64,000 nt of DNA from Streptomyces viridiviolaceus (GTDB lineage Bacteria > Actinomycetota > Actinomycetes > Streptomycetales > Streptomycetaceae): contig NZ_BMWA01000013.1 of NCBI RefSeq assembly GCF_014650995.1, positions 1 to 64,000 on the forward strand. Direction: 5' to 3'. A program made the translations under genes and the position numbers. This document shows, piece by piece, positions 15,465-24,951 of this stretch; position 1 is the first letter of the stretch, and each line of letters starts with the position of its first letter. Under the pieces are notes generated by a model that had not been told where the DNA came from, did not search any database, and was given only the letters and a program-made list of their open reading frames with translations.

Positions 15465-18400
15465 TCAGGCGAGTTCCACCAGGAGGTCTCCGCCCTCGAC
15501 CTGCTGGATGCGGTTGATGGCCAGCCTGCCCACCGTGCCGGCCTTCGGGGCGGTGATCGCCGCCTCCATCTTCATCGCCTCGATGGTGGCCACCGTGTCA
15601 CCGGCGTCCACCGCGTCGCCCTCGGCGACCACGAGGGTCACCACGCCGGCGAACGGCGCCGCCACATGACCGGGGTTGGCCCGGTCCGCCTTCTCGGTGA
15701 CGGGCACGTCGGAGGCCGCCGAACGGTCGCGGATCTGGATGGGCCGCAGCTGGCCGTTGAGGGAGGACATCACCGTGCGCATACCGCGTTCGTCGGCGTC
15801 ACCGACGGCCTGGAGCTCGATCAGCAGCCGCACACCGGGGTCGAGGTCGACGGCGTACTCCTTGCCGGGGCGCAGCCCGTAGAAGAACGCCTTGCTGTCG
15901 AGGACGCTGGTGTCGCCGTAGGCCTGACGGTGCGTCTCGAACTCGCGGGTGGGCGCAGGGAACAGCAGCCGGTTCAGGGTGGCCCGCCGTTCCTTCGCGA
16001 GACCGGTGCGGTCGTCCGCGGTCAGTTCCTGCACGGGCTTCGGCTCGGCGCGGCCGCGCAGCGCCTTGCTGCGGAAGGGCTCGGGCCAGCCGCCGGGCGG
16101 CGTGCCCAGTTCACCGCGCAGGAAGCCGATGACGGAGTCGGGGATGTCGAACCTGTCCGGTGCCGCCTCGAACTCCGCCGGGTCGACGCCGGCGCCCACC
16201 AGGTGGAGGGCCAGGTCGCCGACCACCTTCGACGAGGGGGTGACCTTCACCAGGTGACCGAGCATGCGGTCGGCGGCGGCGTACATCGCCTCGATGTCCT
16301 CGAAGCGGTCGCCGAGGCCGAGCGCGATCGCCTGCGTGCGCAGGTTGGACAGCTGTCCGCCGGGGATCTCGTGGTGGTAGACGCGGCCGGTCGGCGAGGC
16401 CAGGCCCGCCTCGAAGGGGGCGTAGACCTTGCGGACGCTCTCCCAGTACGGCTCCAGGTCACCGACGGCCTGGAGGTCCAGCCCCGTGGGCCTCTCGGAG
16501 TGGTCGGTCGCGGCCACGATCGCCGACAGGGACGGCTGGGAGGTGGTGCCCGCCATCGACGCCACCGCTCCGTCGACGGCGTCCGCGCCGGCCTGGACGG
16601 CGGCGAGATAGGTGGCGAGCTGCCCGCCGGCGGTGTCGTGGGTGTGGATGTGCACCGGCAGGTCGAACTCCCGGCGCAGGGCGGAGACCAGGGTCGCCGC
16701 CGCCGGTGCCCGCAGCAGGCCCGCCATGTCCTTGACGGCCAGGACGTGCGCGCCCGCGTTCACGATCCGCTCGGCCAGGCGCAGGTAGTAGTCGAGGGTG
16801 TAGAGCCGCTCGGAGGGGTCGGACAGGTCGGAGGTGTAGCACAGGGCCACCTCCGCGACGCCGGTGCCCGTCTGTCGTACGGCGTCGATGGCGGGCCGCA
16901 TCTGGTCGACGTCGTTGAGGGCGTCGAAGATGCGGAAGATGTCGATGCCGGTGGCCGCGGCCTCCTGGACGAAGGCGTCCGTCACCTCCGTGGGGTACGG
17001 CGTGTAGCCCACGGTGTTGCGGCCGCGCAGCAGCATCTGCAGGCAGATGTTCGGCACGGCTTCCCGCAGGGCGGCCAGCCGCTCCCACGGGTCCTCGGCG
17101 AGGAAGCGCAGGGCGACGTCGTAGGTGGCGCCGCCCCAGCACTCCAGCGACAGCAGCTGGGGCAGGCTGTGCGCCACCGTCGGTGCGACGGCGAGGAGAT
17201 CCTTGGTGCGGACCCGGGTGGCGAGCAGCGACTGGTGGGCGTCGCGGAACGTGGTGTCGGTGACGCCGAGGGTGGGTGACGAGCGCAGATGGCGGGCGAA
17301 GCCCTCCGGGCCGAGCTCGGCCAGTCGCTGCCGGGACCCGGCCGGCGGCTCGCCGGTGGGCGCCGCCGGCAGCTTGGTCAGGGGGTCGATCAGGTCGGGG
17401 CGCTCGCCGTGCGGCTTGTTGACGGTGACATCGGCGAGGTAGGTGAGCAGCTTCGTGCCGCGGTCGGCGGAGTGGCGTGCGGTGAGCAGGTGCGGGCGCT
17501 GTTCGATGAACGACGTCGTGACCTGTCCGGCCTGGAAGTCCGGATCGTCGAGGACCGCCTGCAGGAACGGGATGTTCGTGGCGACGCCGCGGATGCGGAA
17601 CTCGGCCACGGCACGCCGGGCGCGGCCCACCGCCGTGGCGAAGTCCCGTCCCCGGCAGGTGAGCTTGACCAGCATCGAGTCGAAGTGTGCGCTGATCTCC
17701 GTACCGGCGTGGGTGGTGCCGCCGTCGAGGCGGATGCCCGAGCCGCCGGGCGAGCGGTAGGCGCTGATCCGGCCGGTGTCCGGGCGGAAGCCGTTGGCCG
17801 GGTCCTCGGTGGTGATACGGCACTGCAGTGCGGCGCCCCGCAGGGTGACGGTCTCCTGGGCGAGGCCGAGGTCGGCCAGCGTCTCGCCGGCGGCGATGCG
17901 CAGCTGGGACTGCACGAGGTCGACGTCGGTGACCTCCTCGGTCACCGTGTGCTCGACCTGGATGCGCGGGTTCATCTCGATGAAGACGTGGTTGCCGTCG
18001 CGGTCGAGGAGGAACTCCACGGTGCCGGCGTTGCGGTAGCCGATCTGCCGGGCGAACCGCACGGCGTCGGCGCAGATCCGCTCGCGCAGCTCCGGGTCGA
18101 GGTTCGGCGCGGGAGCGAGTTCGATCACCTTCTGGTGCCGGCGCTGCACCGAGCAGTCCCGTTCGAACAGGTGGATGACGTCGCCCTGTCCGTCGGCGAG
18201 GATCTGCACCTCGATGTGGCGGGGGTCGACCACGGCCTTTTCCAGGAAGACCGTGGGGTCGCCGAACGCCGACGCCGCCTCCCGCGAGGCCGCCTCGATC
18301 GACTCCCGCAGCTGGGCGGGGTCGTCCACGCGCCGCATGCCGCGCCCGCCGCCGCCCGCGACCGCCTTGACGAACACGGGGAACCCGACGTCCTGGGCGG

Positions 18401-18839
18401 CGCGGACGAGTTCGTCCACGTCGGTGGAAGGCGCGGAGGATCCGAGCACCGGTACGCCGGCCTCGCGGGCGGCGGCCACGGCGCGCGCCTTGTTGCCCGT
18501 CAGCTCCAGGATCTGGGCGCTCGGCCCGACGAAGGTGATGCCCGCCTCTTCGCAGGCACGGGCCAGCTCGGGGTTCTCGGACAGGAATCCGTAGCCCGGG
18601 TAGACGGCGTCCGCTCCGGCACGGCGCGCCGCACGGACGATCTCGTCGACGGAGAGGTAGGCCCGCACCGGATGCCCCGGCCGGCCGATCTCGTATGCCT
18701 CGTCGGCCTTCATCCGGTGCAGCGAGTTGCGGTCCTCGTGCGGGAAGACGGCGACGGTTCGGGCGCCCAGCTCGTAGCCTGCACGGAACGCGCGAATCGC
18801 GATCTCACCACGGTTGGCGACCAGCACCTTGCGGAACAT
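15465..18839 (-). CDS. pyc: Pyruvate carboxylase
   Basis: Biotin-dependent carboxylation of pyruvate to oxaloacetate, an anaplerotic reaction of the cytoplasm. The 1124-aa chain has the full domain order: biotin carboxylase (MFRKVLVANRGEIAIRAFRA, GGGGRGMR, MNPRIQVEHTVTEEVTDVDLV), carboxyltransferase from about residue 530 (DTTFRDAHQSLLATRVRTKD, WGGATYDVA, HIHTHDTAGGQ), and a C-terminal biotinyl domain with EAMKMEA, where K1090 is the biotin site. I start at the ATG at 18839 preceded by AAGGGATCG; an upstream in-frame start adds 26 unrelated residues. It is divergent from the secreted protease gene and stands alone. Confidence 0.96.
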   Translation of the reverse strand: MFRKVLVANRGEIAIRAFRAGYELGARTVAVFPHEDRNSLHRMKADEAYEIGRPGHPVRAYLSVDEIVRAARRAGADAVYPGYGFLSENPELARACEEAGITFVGPSAQILELTGNKARAVAAAREAGVPVLGSSAPSTDVDELVRAAQDVGFPVFVKAVAGGGGRGMRRVDDPAQLRESIEAASREAASAFGDPTVFLEKAVVDPRHIEVQILADGQGDVIHLFERDCSVQRRHQKVIELAPAPNLDPELRERICADAVRFARQIGYRNAGTVEFLLDRDGNHVFIEMNPRIQVEHTVTEEVTDVDLVQSQLRIAAGETLADLGLAQETVTLRGAALQCRITTEDPANGFRPDTGRISAYRSPGGSGIRLDGGTTHAGTEISAHFDSMLVKLTCRGRDFATAVGRARRAVAEFRIRGVATNIPFLQAVLDDPDFQAGQVTTSFIEQRPHLLTARHSADRGTKLLTYLADVTVNKPHGERPDLIDPLTKLPAAPTGEPPAGSRQRLAELGPEGFARHLRSSPTLGVTDTTFRDAHQSLLATRVRTKDLLAVAPTVAHSLPQLLSLECWGGATYDVALRFLAEDPWERLAALREAVPNICLQMLLRGRNTVGYTPYPTEVTDAFVQEAAATGIDIFRIFDALNDVDQMRPAIDAVRQTGTGVAEVALCYTSDLSDPSERLYTLDYYLRLAERIVNAGAHVLAVKDMAGLLRAPAAATLVSALRREFDLPVHIHTHDTAGGQLATYLAAVQAGADAVDGAVASMAGTTSQPSLSAIVAATDHSERPTGLDLQAVGDLEPYWESVRKVYAPFEAGLASPTGRVYHHEIPGGQLSNLRTQAIALGLGDRFEDIEAMYAAADRMLGHLVKVTPSSKVVGDLALHLVGAGVDPAEFEAAPDRFDIPDSVIGFLRGELGTPPGGWPEPFRSKALRGRAEPKPVQELTADDRTGLAKERRATLNRLLFPAPTREFETHRQAYGDTSVLDSKAFFYGLRPGKEYAVDLDPGVRLLIELQAVGDADERGMRTVMSSLNGQLRPIQIRDRSAASDVPVTEKADRANPGHVAAPFAGVVTLVVAEGDAVDAGDTVATIEAMKMEAAITAPKAGTVGRLAINRIQQVEGGDLLVELA

Positions 18840-19066
18840 TGTCGATCCCTTCAGCCTGCCGGTGACGAAGACCATGGTGTCGATGGCACCCCCGCTACGC
18901 CATGTGAGCCGGGCCACTCGCCGGGCATCCGCCGTCCCTCGGCGGGGACATAACGCCGTGTTATGGCAGATCGGTATTGGTGATCATCGGGCCACGCCCG
19001 AGATCCTGGGCGCTCCCACACCCCACACACACGTCACCGTACGCGTGTCGGCGGAAACGAGGAGCC

Positions 19067-19783
19067 TTGCGCATATCCAGACTGATCCCTGCCCTGATGG
19101 CCGTGGTGCTGTCCGTCCTCGCCCTCGCTCCGAGCGCCTTCGCCGCGGACCAGCGGCCCGGCAGCGGCGGTCCGCAGCCGATCATCGGCGGCGGATACGC
19201 ACAGAACGCTCCCTGGGCGGCCCGGCTGTTCTCGAACGGAACCCAGACGTGCAGTGCCACCGTCATCGCCCCCACGTGGATCCTGACCGCCAAGCACTGC
19301 GTCGGCGGCGGAGGGCTCTCCTTCCGCATCGGCAGCCTCGACCAGAGCTCCGGCGGCACCGTGGCCCAGGGCACCCAGGTCCACACCCACTCCTCGGCCG
19401 ACCTGGCGCTGGTCCGGCTCGACCGGTCCGTCGCCGCCTCCTACGCCCAGCTGGGGCAGCCGGGCACGGTGCGGGTCGGACAGGCCGTGCAGGTCTACGG
19501 CTGGGGCGCCACCTCCCGGTGCGGCTCCGAGATCAACTGCCAGTCCCGGTATCTGAAGGTCGCCAGCCTGACCGTGACCGGCGGCTGCCGGGACGCCTAC
19601 TACGGCTCGGCGATCTGCGCCCGTCCCGGTGACGGCATCACCGCGGGCGGCGACTCCGGCGGACCGATGATGGCGGGGGGCGTCCAGGTGGGTGTCGCCT
19701 CGACCAGCGACCGGCAGAGCACCACGGCCTACACGAACGTGACCGCCTACCGCTCCTGGGTCCAGTCCATCGCCGGCGTGTGA
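19067..19783 (+). CDS. Secreted trypsin-like serine protease (S1)
   Basis: A 238-aa chymotrypsin-fold protease exported by Sec: arginine-containing n-region, hydrophobic core (PALMAVVLSVLALAPSAFAA) and an Ala-type cleavage site near residue 30, with a short pro-segment before IIGGGYAQ. The catalytic triad is visible as H77 (LTAKHC), D112 (SADLALVRL) and S197 (GGDSGGP). Cysteines are placed as in trypsins. The start is uncertain. TTG 19067 gives a good signal peptide, but its AGGAG is only 2 nt away; a GTG at 18977 gives 30 extra residues and a poor signal. It probably degrades extracellular protein. Confidence 0.9.
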   Translation: MRISRLIPALMAVVLSVLALAPSAFAADQRPGSGGPQPIIGGGYAQNAPWAARLFSNGTQTCSATVIAPTWILTAKHCVGGGGLSFRIGSLDQSSGGTVAQGTQVHTHSSADLALVRLDRSVAASYAQLGQPGTVRVGQAVQVYGWGATSRCGSEINCQSRYLKVASLTVTGGCRDAYYGSAICARPGDGITAGGDSGGPMMAGGVQVGVASTSDRQSTTAYTNVTAYRSWVQSIAGV

Positions 19784-19886
19784 CCCCCTCCGGTTCCGCC
19801 CCGAACCGCTCAGCAACCGGTCGGCGGCGCCCCCATCGTCGGCTTCAGGGGCCGGAGTTGGGGCCCTGCCCCGGGCGGGGCGCGAG

Positions 19887-19931
19887 CCGGGCTGCCGGGA
19901 CCGTTGCACCGCACGGTTCCCGACAGCCCGG
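19887..19931. terminator. Long-stem terminator between convergent genes
   Basis: CCGGGCTG(C)CGGGACCGT from 19887 pairs with ACGGTTCCCG(A)CAGCCCGG ending at 19931, with one mismatch and one bulge and a loop of about 8 nt. It lies between the protease gene and the RNHCP gene, and its right arm stops just before the latter's 3' end. Confidence 0.75.
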
Positions 19932-19938
19932 TCGCCGG

Positions 19939-20364
19939 TCACAGGGCGAGCAGGATCCGGCCCGGGACCGATCCGTCCCGGAGCGGTCTGAGCGCCAGGC
20001 GGACCAGGACGAGGGCGTTGTCGTCGCCCGCAATGCGGTTGGCGCTGAGTTCGCCGCAGGTCAGGCACTGATGGACGATCAGCCATTCACCGTCGGGCCG
20101 TACCGACACGCTCAGCGCCTCCATGCGTCCACGGCAGTCCGACGCGCGGTCGCCGGGAACACGCCGGTCGACGTGCAGGCTGGCCAGGCAGTTCGGGCAG
20201 TGGTTGCGGTGCGCCGTGCCCGGTGCCGTCACCGGCACGTCCAGCCGGCACTGCACGCACCGGAAGTCCCCGGTGCGGGGCACGCCCCGGTCGCCCGGGA
20301 CGCCTTTGTGCCGCTGCGGGCGTCGTGTCCCGTCCCGTCCGTCGGATCGATTGCGTCGTGGCAT
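19939..20364 (-). CDS. RNHCP-domain protein (second of tandem pair)
   Basis: A 141-aa protein with an RNHCP domain: FRCVQCRLDV, then HRNHCPNCLASLHVD, PGDRASDCRGRMEAL and a last HQCLTCGELSANR pair. The eight cysteines and histidines suggest two zinc-ribbon-like sites. The N-terminal 35 residues are basic (MPRRNRSDGRDGTRRPQRH), compatible with nucleic-acid binding. The domain's function is not established. Start ATG 20364 follows AGGAGG. It sits 26 bp behind a paralogue on the same strand, so the pair is probably one transcript. Confidence 0.85.
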   Translation of the reverse strand: MPRRNRSDGRDGTRRPQRHKGVPGDRGVPRTGDFRCVQCRLDVPVTAPGTAHRNHCPNCLASLHVDRRVPGDRASDCRGRMEALSVSVRPDGEWLIVHQCLTCGELSANRIAGDDNALVLVRLALRPLRDGSVPGRILLAL

Positions 20365-20390
20365 GCGTCGGCTCCTCCTTCCCTGGGTGG

Positions 20391-20750
20391 TCAGAGGGTG
20401 CCGAACGCCTCTAGCGGGAAGGGCGTCTGCGCCAGTGGCCGTACGGCCATCCGCATCAGGATGAGCTGGTTGTCGTCCTTGCACACCGGGTTCGACGTGA
20501 GCTCGTCACACCGTACGCAGCGGTGGACGACCATCCAGTCGCCGGTGCGCAGCACGGCGATGGCGATGGGCGACATGCGGCCCAGGCAGTCGGTGGGCCC
20601 GCCCTCCACCTGGTCGAGGACGTGCCGGGAGTGCAGGCACGACGGACAGTGGTTGCGCCGTGTGCCGTCGGCGGCGAAGGCCGACACGGTCAGATCGCAC
20701 CATGTGCAGACGAAGGTGCTGATCTTGAGGCTGTTGCTGGGGTTGGACAC
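20391..20750 (-). CDS. RNHCP-domain protein (first of tandem pair)
   Basis: A 119-aa paralogue of the next gene: FVCTWCDLTV, RRNHCPSCLHSRHVLD, PTDCLGRMSPIAIAV and HRCVRCDELTSNPVCKDDN. It keeps the Cys-x2-Cys pairs and the R-N-H-C-P signature but lacks the basic N-terminal extension. The GTG at 20750 is preceded by AAGGAG at good spacing. The two products end alike (ALRPL/AVRPL), showing full-length duplication. Role unknown; zinc binding is inferred from the cysteine pattern. The 275 bp upstream (20751-21025) contain no gene I can support. Confidence 0.87.
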   Translation of the reverse strand: MSNPSNSLKISTFVCTWCDLTVSAFAADGTRRNHCPSCLHSRHVLDQVEGGPTDCLGRMSPIAIAVLRTGDWMVVHRCVRCDELTSNPVCKDDNQLILMRMAVRPLAQTPFPLEAFGTL

Positions 20751-21025
20751 CCGGGTGCTCCTTGCTGGGAGTTCTCTGCGATGACAGCAAGAGCAGGCCG
20801 AGCGGTCGCCGGATCCTCACGCGGGGCCGCCGGTCAGGGGCGGCGAGCCGGGACAACGACTGGCTGTGCGGTACGGCGAGGCGCGCTCGGCGCGAGCCGG
20901 GACATCAAGACACCCCCTCCGGGCCGTGGGCCCGGTACGTGGTCGACGACGGGGCCACAGCGTAGGCACGGCCCCTCGGCGCGGGCCAGCGAATTACCGT
21001 CCACGGCTCCGGGGGCGCGGGCGGC

Positions 21026-23107
21026 TCACAGCTGGTTCAGGGATATCTCGCACCACACGGTCTTGCCGGTGCCGCGGGGTTCGATGCCCCAGGACGTGGC
21101 GAGTTCCTCGACGAGCATCAGACCGCGGCCCGAGGTGCACTGCTCGTTGGCGGCTCGGCGCCGGGGAGTGACCGGTGAGGCGTCGCTCACCGCCAGCCGC
21201 AGGCCCCGCCCGCCGTGCCGCACCGGCCTGGCCGTCAGTATGGCGTGGCCCCCCGTGTGCAGGAGGGCGTTGGTGGCCAGCTCGCAGGCCAGCAGCTCCG
21301 CGGTGTCGTCGAGTGCCTCCAGCGACCAGGCGTGCAGTGCCGTGCGCAGGGCGAGCCGTGCGGCCCCGAGTGCGTCGGGGTCGGCGGGGGAGATCGTGGC
21401 CTCCATCTGCGGCGCCGGGTCCGGCCCGGACCGTGACCGCTGCAGCACGAGGAGGGCCACGTCGTCCTCCTCGCCGGTGTAGGCGGCCATGGTGTCCAGC
21501 AGGTGGTCGGCGAGGACCTCGGGGGGCCCGGGGCCGGTGGTGATCGCGTCCAGGAGCCGGGTGCGGCCCTGGTCGATGTCCCGGGCGCGGGACTCGATGA
21601 GACCGTCGGTGCACAGCACCAGGGTCGAGCCGGGTTCCAGGACCGTTTCGAGGGCCGGGTAGGCGGGCTGGGTGCCCGGGGCGGTCAGCCCCAGCGGGAG
21701 ACCGCCGGGGGTGGCGATCCAGACGCTGCTGCCGTCCCTGCGGCGCAGTACGGGTTCGGGGTGCCCGGCGCGCACGATCGAGGTCATCCCGGTGCCGGGA
21801 TCCAGCAGGGCGATGAGGCAGGTGGCGAAGCGGTCGGTGTCGAGTTCGGCGAGGAAGGCGGAGGCCCGCGCCATCACGGTGGCCGGCGGATGCCCCTCGG
21901 CGGCGTACGCGCTCAGCGCGATGCGGAGCTGTCCCATGACGGCGGCGGCCGTCACGTCGTGTCCCTGCACGTCGCCGACGACCGCGACGATCCGGCCGTC
22001 GGGCAGCGTGAGGGCGTCGTACCAGTCGCCGCCGATGCCGCCGCGGGCCCGGGTGGGGCGGTAGCGGGTGGCGAGGGCCAGCTCGGGCACCTGCGGCAGG
22101 CGGCCCGGGAGCATCGCCGTCTGCAGCCCGGCGGCGAGTTCGTGCTCCTGGTCGTAGAGGAGGGCCCGCTGCAGCGACTGGGCGATGACCCTGCCCAGCG
22201 CCGTCAGGACCGTCCGCTCGTCCGGCGGGAACCGTGCCCCGCCCGCGTACGTCAGTCCGACGGCACCGATCGGTGTGTCCTGGGCGATCAACGGCAGGTA
22301 CGCCGTCGCCACGGTCCCGGAGAACCTCGTCACGTACGGCTCCAGCGCGGGGTAGCGCTCCGTGAGCGCCGCCTTGCTGGTGAGGAAGACCGGCTTGCGG
22401 GTGCGCACCGCCTCGGTCAGCGGCAGGGTGGCGTCCAGCCTGGACAGGTGGAAGTCACGGATCAGGTTCTCGGGCACACCGTTGGAGCCCACCAGTTCCA
22501 TGCGCCCGTTGTCGATCAGGCCGAGGACGATGCCGGAGGCGCCGATCCGTTCCAGCAGGCGGCTGGTCGTCAGCGCCTCGGCGACGTCCTCCACGGTGAC
22601 GGTGGGTACGAGCACGTCGCTGACGTGCCCGACGATGTCGGCCTGGCGGCGGCGGTCGTTCCTGGCCTGGCGCAGTTGTTCGGTCTGGTCGAAGGCCACC
22701 AGTTCCTGGCTGGCGTCCCGGATGACGCCGATGACCCGGACGGGGCGCCATTGCGGATCCCGGACGATGTGCCCCTGGGTGTGTGTCCAGCGCAGTCTGC
22801 CGTTGCGGTGCCGTACCCGGAAGTAGAGGCTGAAGCCGGAACGCTCCCTGAGCGCGCGGTCCACCAGCTCCTGGATCGCGGGCAGCTCCTCCGCCACCAT
22901 CCGCTCACTCAGGGTTTCCAGGCGGCCGTCGAACTCGCCCGGCCGGAACCCCATCACCGCCAGACCCGCGTCGTCGTAGCGCATCACGCCGTCGGTCACG
23001 TCCCACGTGAAGGTGCCCATGCCGTTGACCGCGAGGGCGACGTCGGCACTGGTCGCGTGGTCGCTCCCGGTGTCCGGGCGGCCGTCCGGTTCGAAGAAGC
23101 GTTGCAT
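21026..23107 (-). CDS. PAS/GAF SpoIIE-type phosphatase with C-terminal ATPase domain
   Basis: A 693-aa cytoplasmic signalling protein. Order: PAS domain (residues about 25-145; MGTFTWDVTDGVMRYDDAG, FRVRHRNGRLRWTHTQGH), GAF domain (about 165-315), PP2C/SpoIIE phosphatase (about 330-545; GGDWYDA, VVGDVQGHD, LCTDGLIE, EEDDVALLVL), and an HATPase_c domain like anti-sigma kinases (about 560-690; ELATNALLHTGG, GRGLMLVEELATSWG). Phosphatase plus RsbW-like kinase in one chain suggests control of an anti-anti-sigma factor, but none is encoded nearby. ATG 23107 begins MQRFFEPDG. The 328-bp gap to the divergent lipoprotein gene shows no clear promoter. Confidence 0.92.
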   Translation of the reverse strand: MQRFFEPDGRPDTGSDHATSADVALAVNGMGTFTWDVTDGVMRYDDAGLAVMGFRPGEFDGRLETLSERMVAEELPAIQELVDRALRERSGFSLYFRVRHRNGRLRWTHTQGHIVRDPQWRPVRVIGVIRDASQELVAFDQTEQLRQARNDRRRQADIVGHVSDVLVPTVTVEDVAEALTTSRLLERIGASGIVLGLIDNGRMELVGSNGVPENLIRDFHLSRLDATLPLTEAVRTRKPVFLTSKAALTERYPALEPYVTRFSGTVATAYLPLIAQDTPIGAVGLTYAGGARFPPDERTVLTALGRVIAQSLQRALLYDQEHELAAGLQTAMLPGRLPQVPELALATRYRPTRARGGIGGDWYDALTLPDGRIVAVVGDVQGHDVTAAAVMGQLRIALSAYAAEGHPPATVMARASAFLAELDTDRFATCLIALLDPGTGMTSIVRAGHPEPVLRRRDGSSVWIATPGGLPLGLTAPGTQPAYPALETVLEPGSTLVLCTDGLIESRARDIDQGRTRLLDAITTGPGPPEVLADHLLDTMAAYTGEEDDVALLVLQRSRSGPDPAPQMEATISPADPDALGAARLALRTALHAWSLEALDDTAELLACELATNALLHTGGHAILTARPVRHGGRGLRLAVSDASPVTPRRRAANEQCTSGRGLMLVEELATSWGIEPRGTGKTVWCEISLNQL

Positions 23108-23435
23108 GACTTCCTCCCGGCCCGCACGTCCTCAGTGCCTGGTGATGCGCCGCGACTACGACAGCTCGGATGTGGCCACGCCTTCATTCTGCGCGGAATC
23201 GCTCACCTGCGCCCGTCCGGCGCCGTGAGCAGGAAGGGCCCTGTGCCGATCACCGTGGCGGCGCGCGAGGGACCTCCCACCCGTTCGGCGGGGCAGCGCT
23301 GTACTCGTGTGTGCACCTCCTCGTCCAGGGACACGCCCATCGCCTGCGCCGTACGGGGGAAACGCGCAACACGACAGAGCACCATGTTCCGGAAAAGCTG
23401 GGACGAACAGCCCGCACCCGGAGTCGGAGGATGTC

Positions 23436-24209
23436 ATGCCCGTCAGGAAGACCGTGGCTTTCACGATCGGCGTCGCCCTGTGCACCGGCATACTCGGCAC
23501 CGGCTGCGCCCAGGAGCCGGACGCCCCCTCCGCCCGGGAGCCACGCACGCCCAGCAGCGACGCGCCGCGCCCCGCTCCACCCCACCCCGCCGCTCCGGCC
23601 GCTCCGGCCGCGCCGGCCCGTCTGCTCCCGGGGCTGGGGCCGGCCATGCAGGGCAGGGTGCCCGCCACCACCACCCAGGCCCTGGTGGTCAGGGGCACGA
23701 CCCAGGACGCGAACCGGGCGCGGGCCGCGCTCTACGAACGGGACGCCGGACACGGCTGGCGCCTCGTCGCGGGCCCGTGGCGCGCGCACAACGGCCTGCA
23801 GGGCTGGACCACCGACCACTGGGTCGGTGACCTGCGCACGCCCGTCGGGGTCTTCGGCCTCAGTGACGCCGGGGGCCTGCTGCCCGATCCGGGGACCAGG
23901 CTCCCCTATGACCAGGACCCGCTGTTCCGCGCCGAGGGCACCGGCCACCTCGGCGAGCCGCTCGAAGGTTCGTTCGACTACGTGGTCGCCGTCGACTACA
24001 ACCGCGTCTCCGGCACCACTCCACTGGACGAGACCAAGCCGATGGGTGCGGCCAGGGGCGGCGGTGTGTGGATCCACGTGGACCACCGCGGGCCCACCAG
24101 CGCCTGCATCTCCTTGAGCGAGGATCACATGCGGGCACTGTTGCGGGCCCTCGACCCGGCCAGGAAGCCGGTCGTCGTCATGGGGCCGAACGCGGAACTG
24201 TCGAAGTAG
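23436..24209 (+). CDS. Lipoprotein with L,D-transpeptidase-like (YkuD) domain
   Basis: A 257-aa secreted lipoprotein: signal peptide MPVRKTVAFTIGVALCTGIL with lipobox LGTGC (Cys24), then a proline/alanine-rich spacer to about residue 65. The C-terminal domain carries RTPVGVFGLSDAGGL and VWIHVDHRGPTSACISLSED. YkuD enzymes use HxxxxxSHGCxR. Here the serine, cysteine and a histidine are kept, but the HG before the cysteine is SA and the arginine after it is a serine. It probably acts on the cell wall, either as a divergent L,D-transpeptidase or as an inactive relative. The ATG follows GGAGG. Confidence 0.8.
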   Translation: MPVRKTVAFTIGVALCTGILGTGCAQEPDAPSAREPRTPSSDAPRPAPPHPAAPAAPAAPARLLPGLGPAMQGRVPATTTQALVVRGTTQDANRARAALYERDAGHGWRLVAGPWRAHNGLQGWTTDHWVGDLRTPVGVFGLSDAGGLLPDPGTRLPYDQDPLFRAEGTGHLGEPLEGSFDYVVAVDYNRVSGTTPLDETKPMGAARGGGVWIHVDHRGPTSACISLSEDHMRALLRALDPARKPVVVMGPNAELSK

Positions 24210-24447
24210 GCAGGTCCTCCACGGTCCATGGCAGCCGGCGTCCACCTCCCGTAGACATCCGGTGCGAATCGGCAACGGAGCACTACGTGCCCGGGCCGAG
24301 CCGGGGGTACCGAATCACCGCACGACCGCTTGACGACGCGGAAGGGCACTCGGCCTACTGGAAGGCGCAGTCGGGGCGTATTCGGGGGACTCGTCCGGTG
24401 TCAGGCTGTATGTCGGCCCCCGTCGGTACCAGGTCAGGAGTCCGGCA

Positions 24448-24834
24448 TTGCGGCATCGGTGGGCGGCGGCGATGGTCCTGCTGGCGTCCGTGCTGCTGCA
24501 TCTGTTCGTCCCGCAGTCCGCGCCGGACCGGGTCGCGGCGGTGGGGACCACCGCCGCGCCGACCGCGGGAGCGCTCGGCGGGACGGCGCAGGCCGAGGCC
24601 GTCCGAGAGCCGTGCCCCTGCGAGGAGGACGCGTCCGTCCGTCATGTCGCGGTGCGCTCGCCGAGGACCGCGGGAACGGCCGGGGCCGGTGGCCAGGCGT
24701 CTGCGGGTGCTCCGGCTCAGGCATGCACCGGGGCGCGCGACGCCGGGGAGCCCGGCTCGTCGCGAGCGGGTGACGGGCCCGGAGCGGACGCTGTCGGCCC
24801 GACCGCGCCCGGATTGCAGACATTTCGCTGCTGA
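24448..24834 (+). CDS. Small secreted or membrane-anchored hypothetical protein
   Basis: A 128-aa protein with a hydrophobic N-terminus (LRHRWAAAMVLLASVLLHLFV, residues 1-21) followed by an alanine/glycine-rich, low-complexity body containing a CPC motif (PCPCEEDA) and two further cysteines. I do not recognise the family. The start is TTG 24448 behind AGGAG at 24435-24439. No other gene is tightly linked. It may be an exported small protein typical of Streptomyces. Codon usage is normal, which argues for coding, but the call rests mainly on the signal sequence and ribosome-binding site. Confidence 0.5.
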   Translation: MRHRWAAAMVLLASVLLHLFVPQSAPDRVAAVGTTAAPTAGALGGTAQAEAVREPCPCEEDASVRHVAVRSPRTAGTAGAGGQASAGAPAQACTGARDAGEPGSSRAGDGPGADAVGPTAPGLQTFRC

Positions 24835-24951
24835 GTGACGGCGGTACGGATCAGGGCCTGCGCCGTGCGGCCTGCGTACTGCCTGGTGCCGGGACACGGT
24901 GTCGAGCAGGTCCTCGTGTGTTCTCCATCGATGACGCAGGAGGCGACGGAC

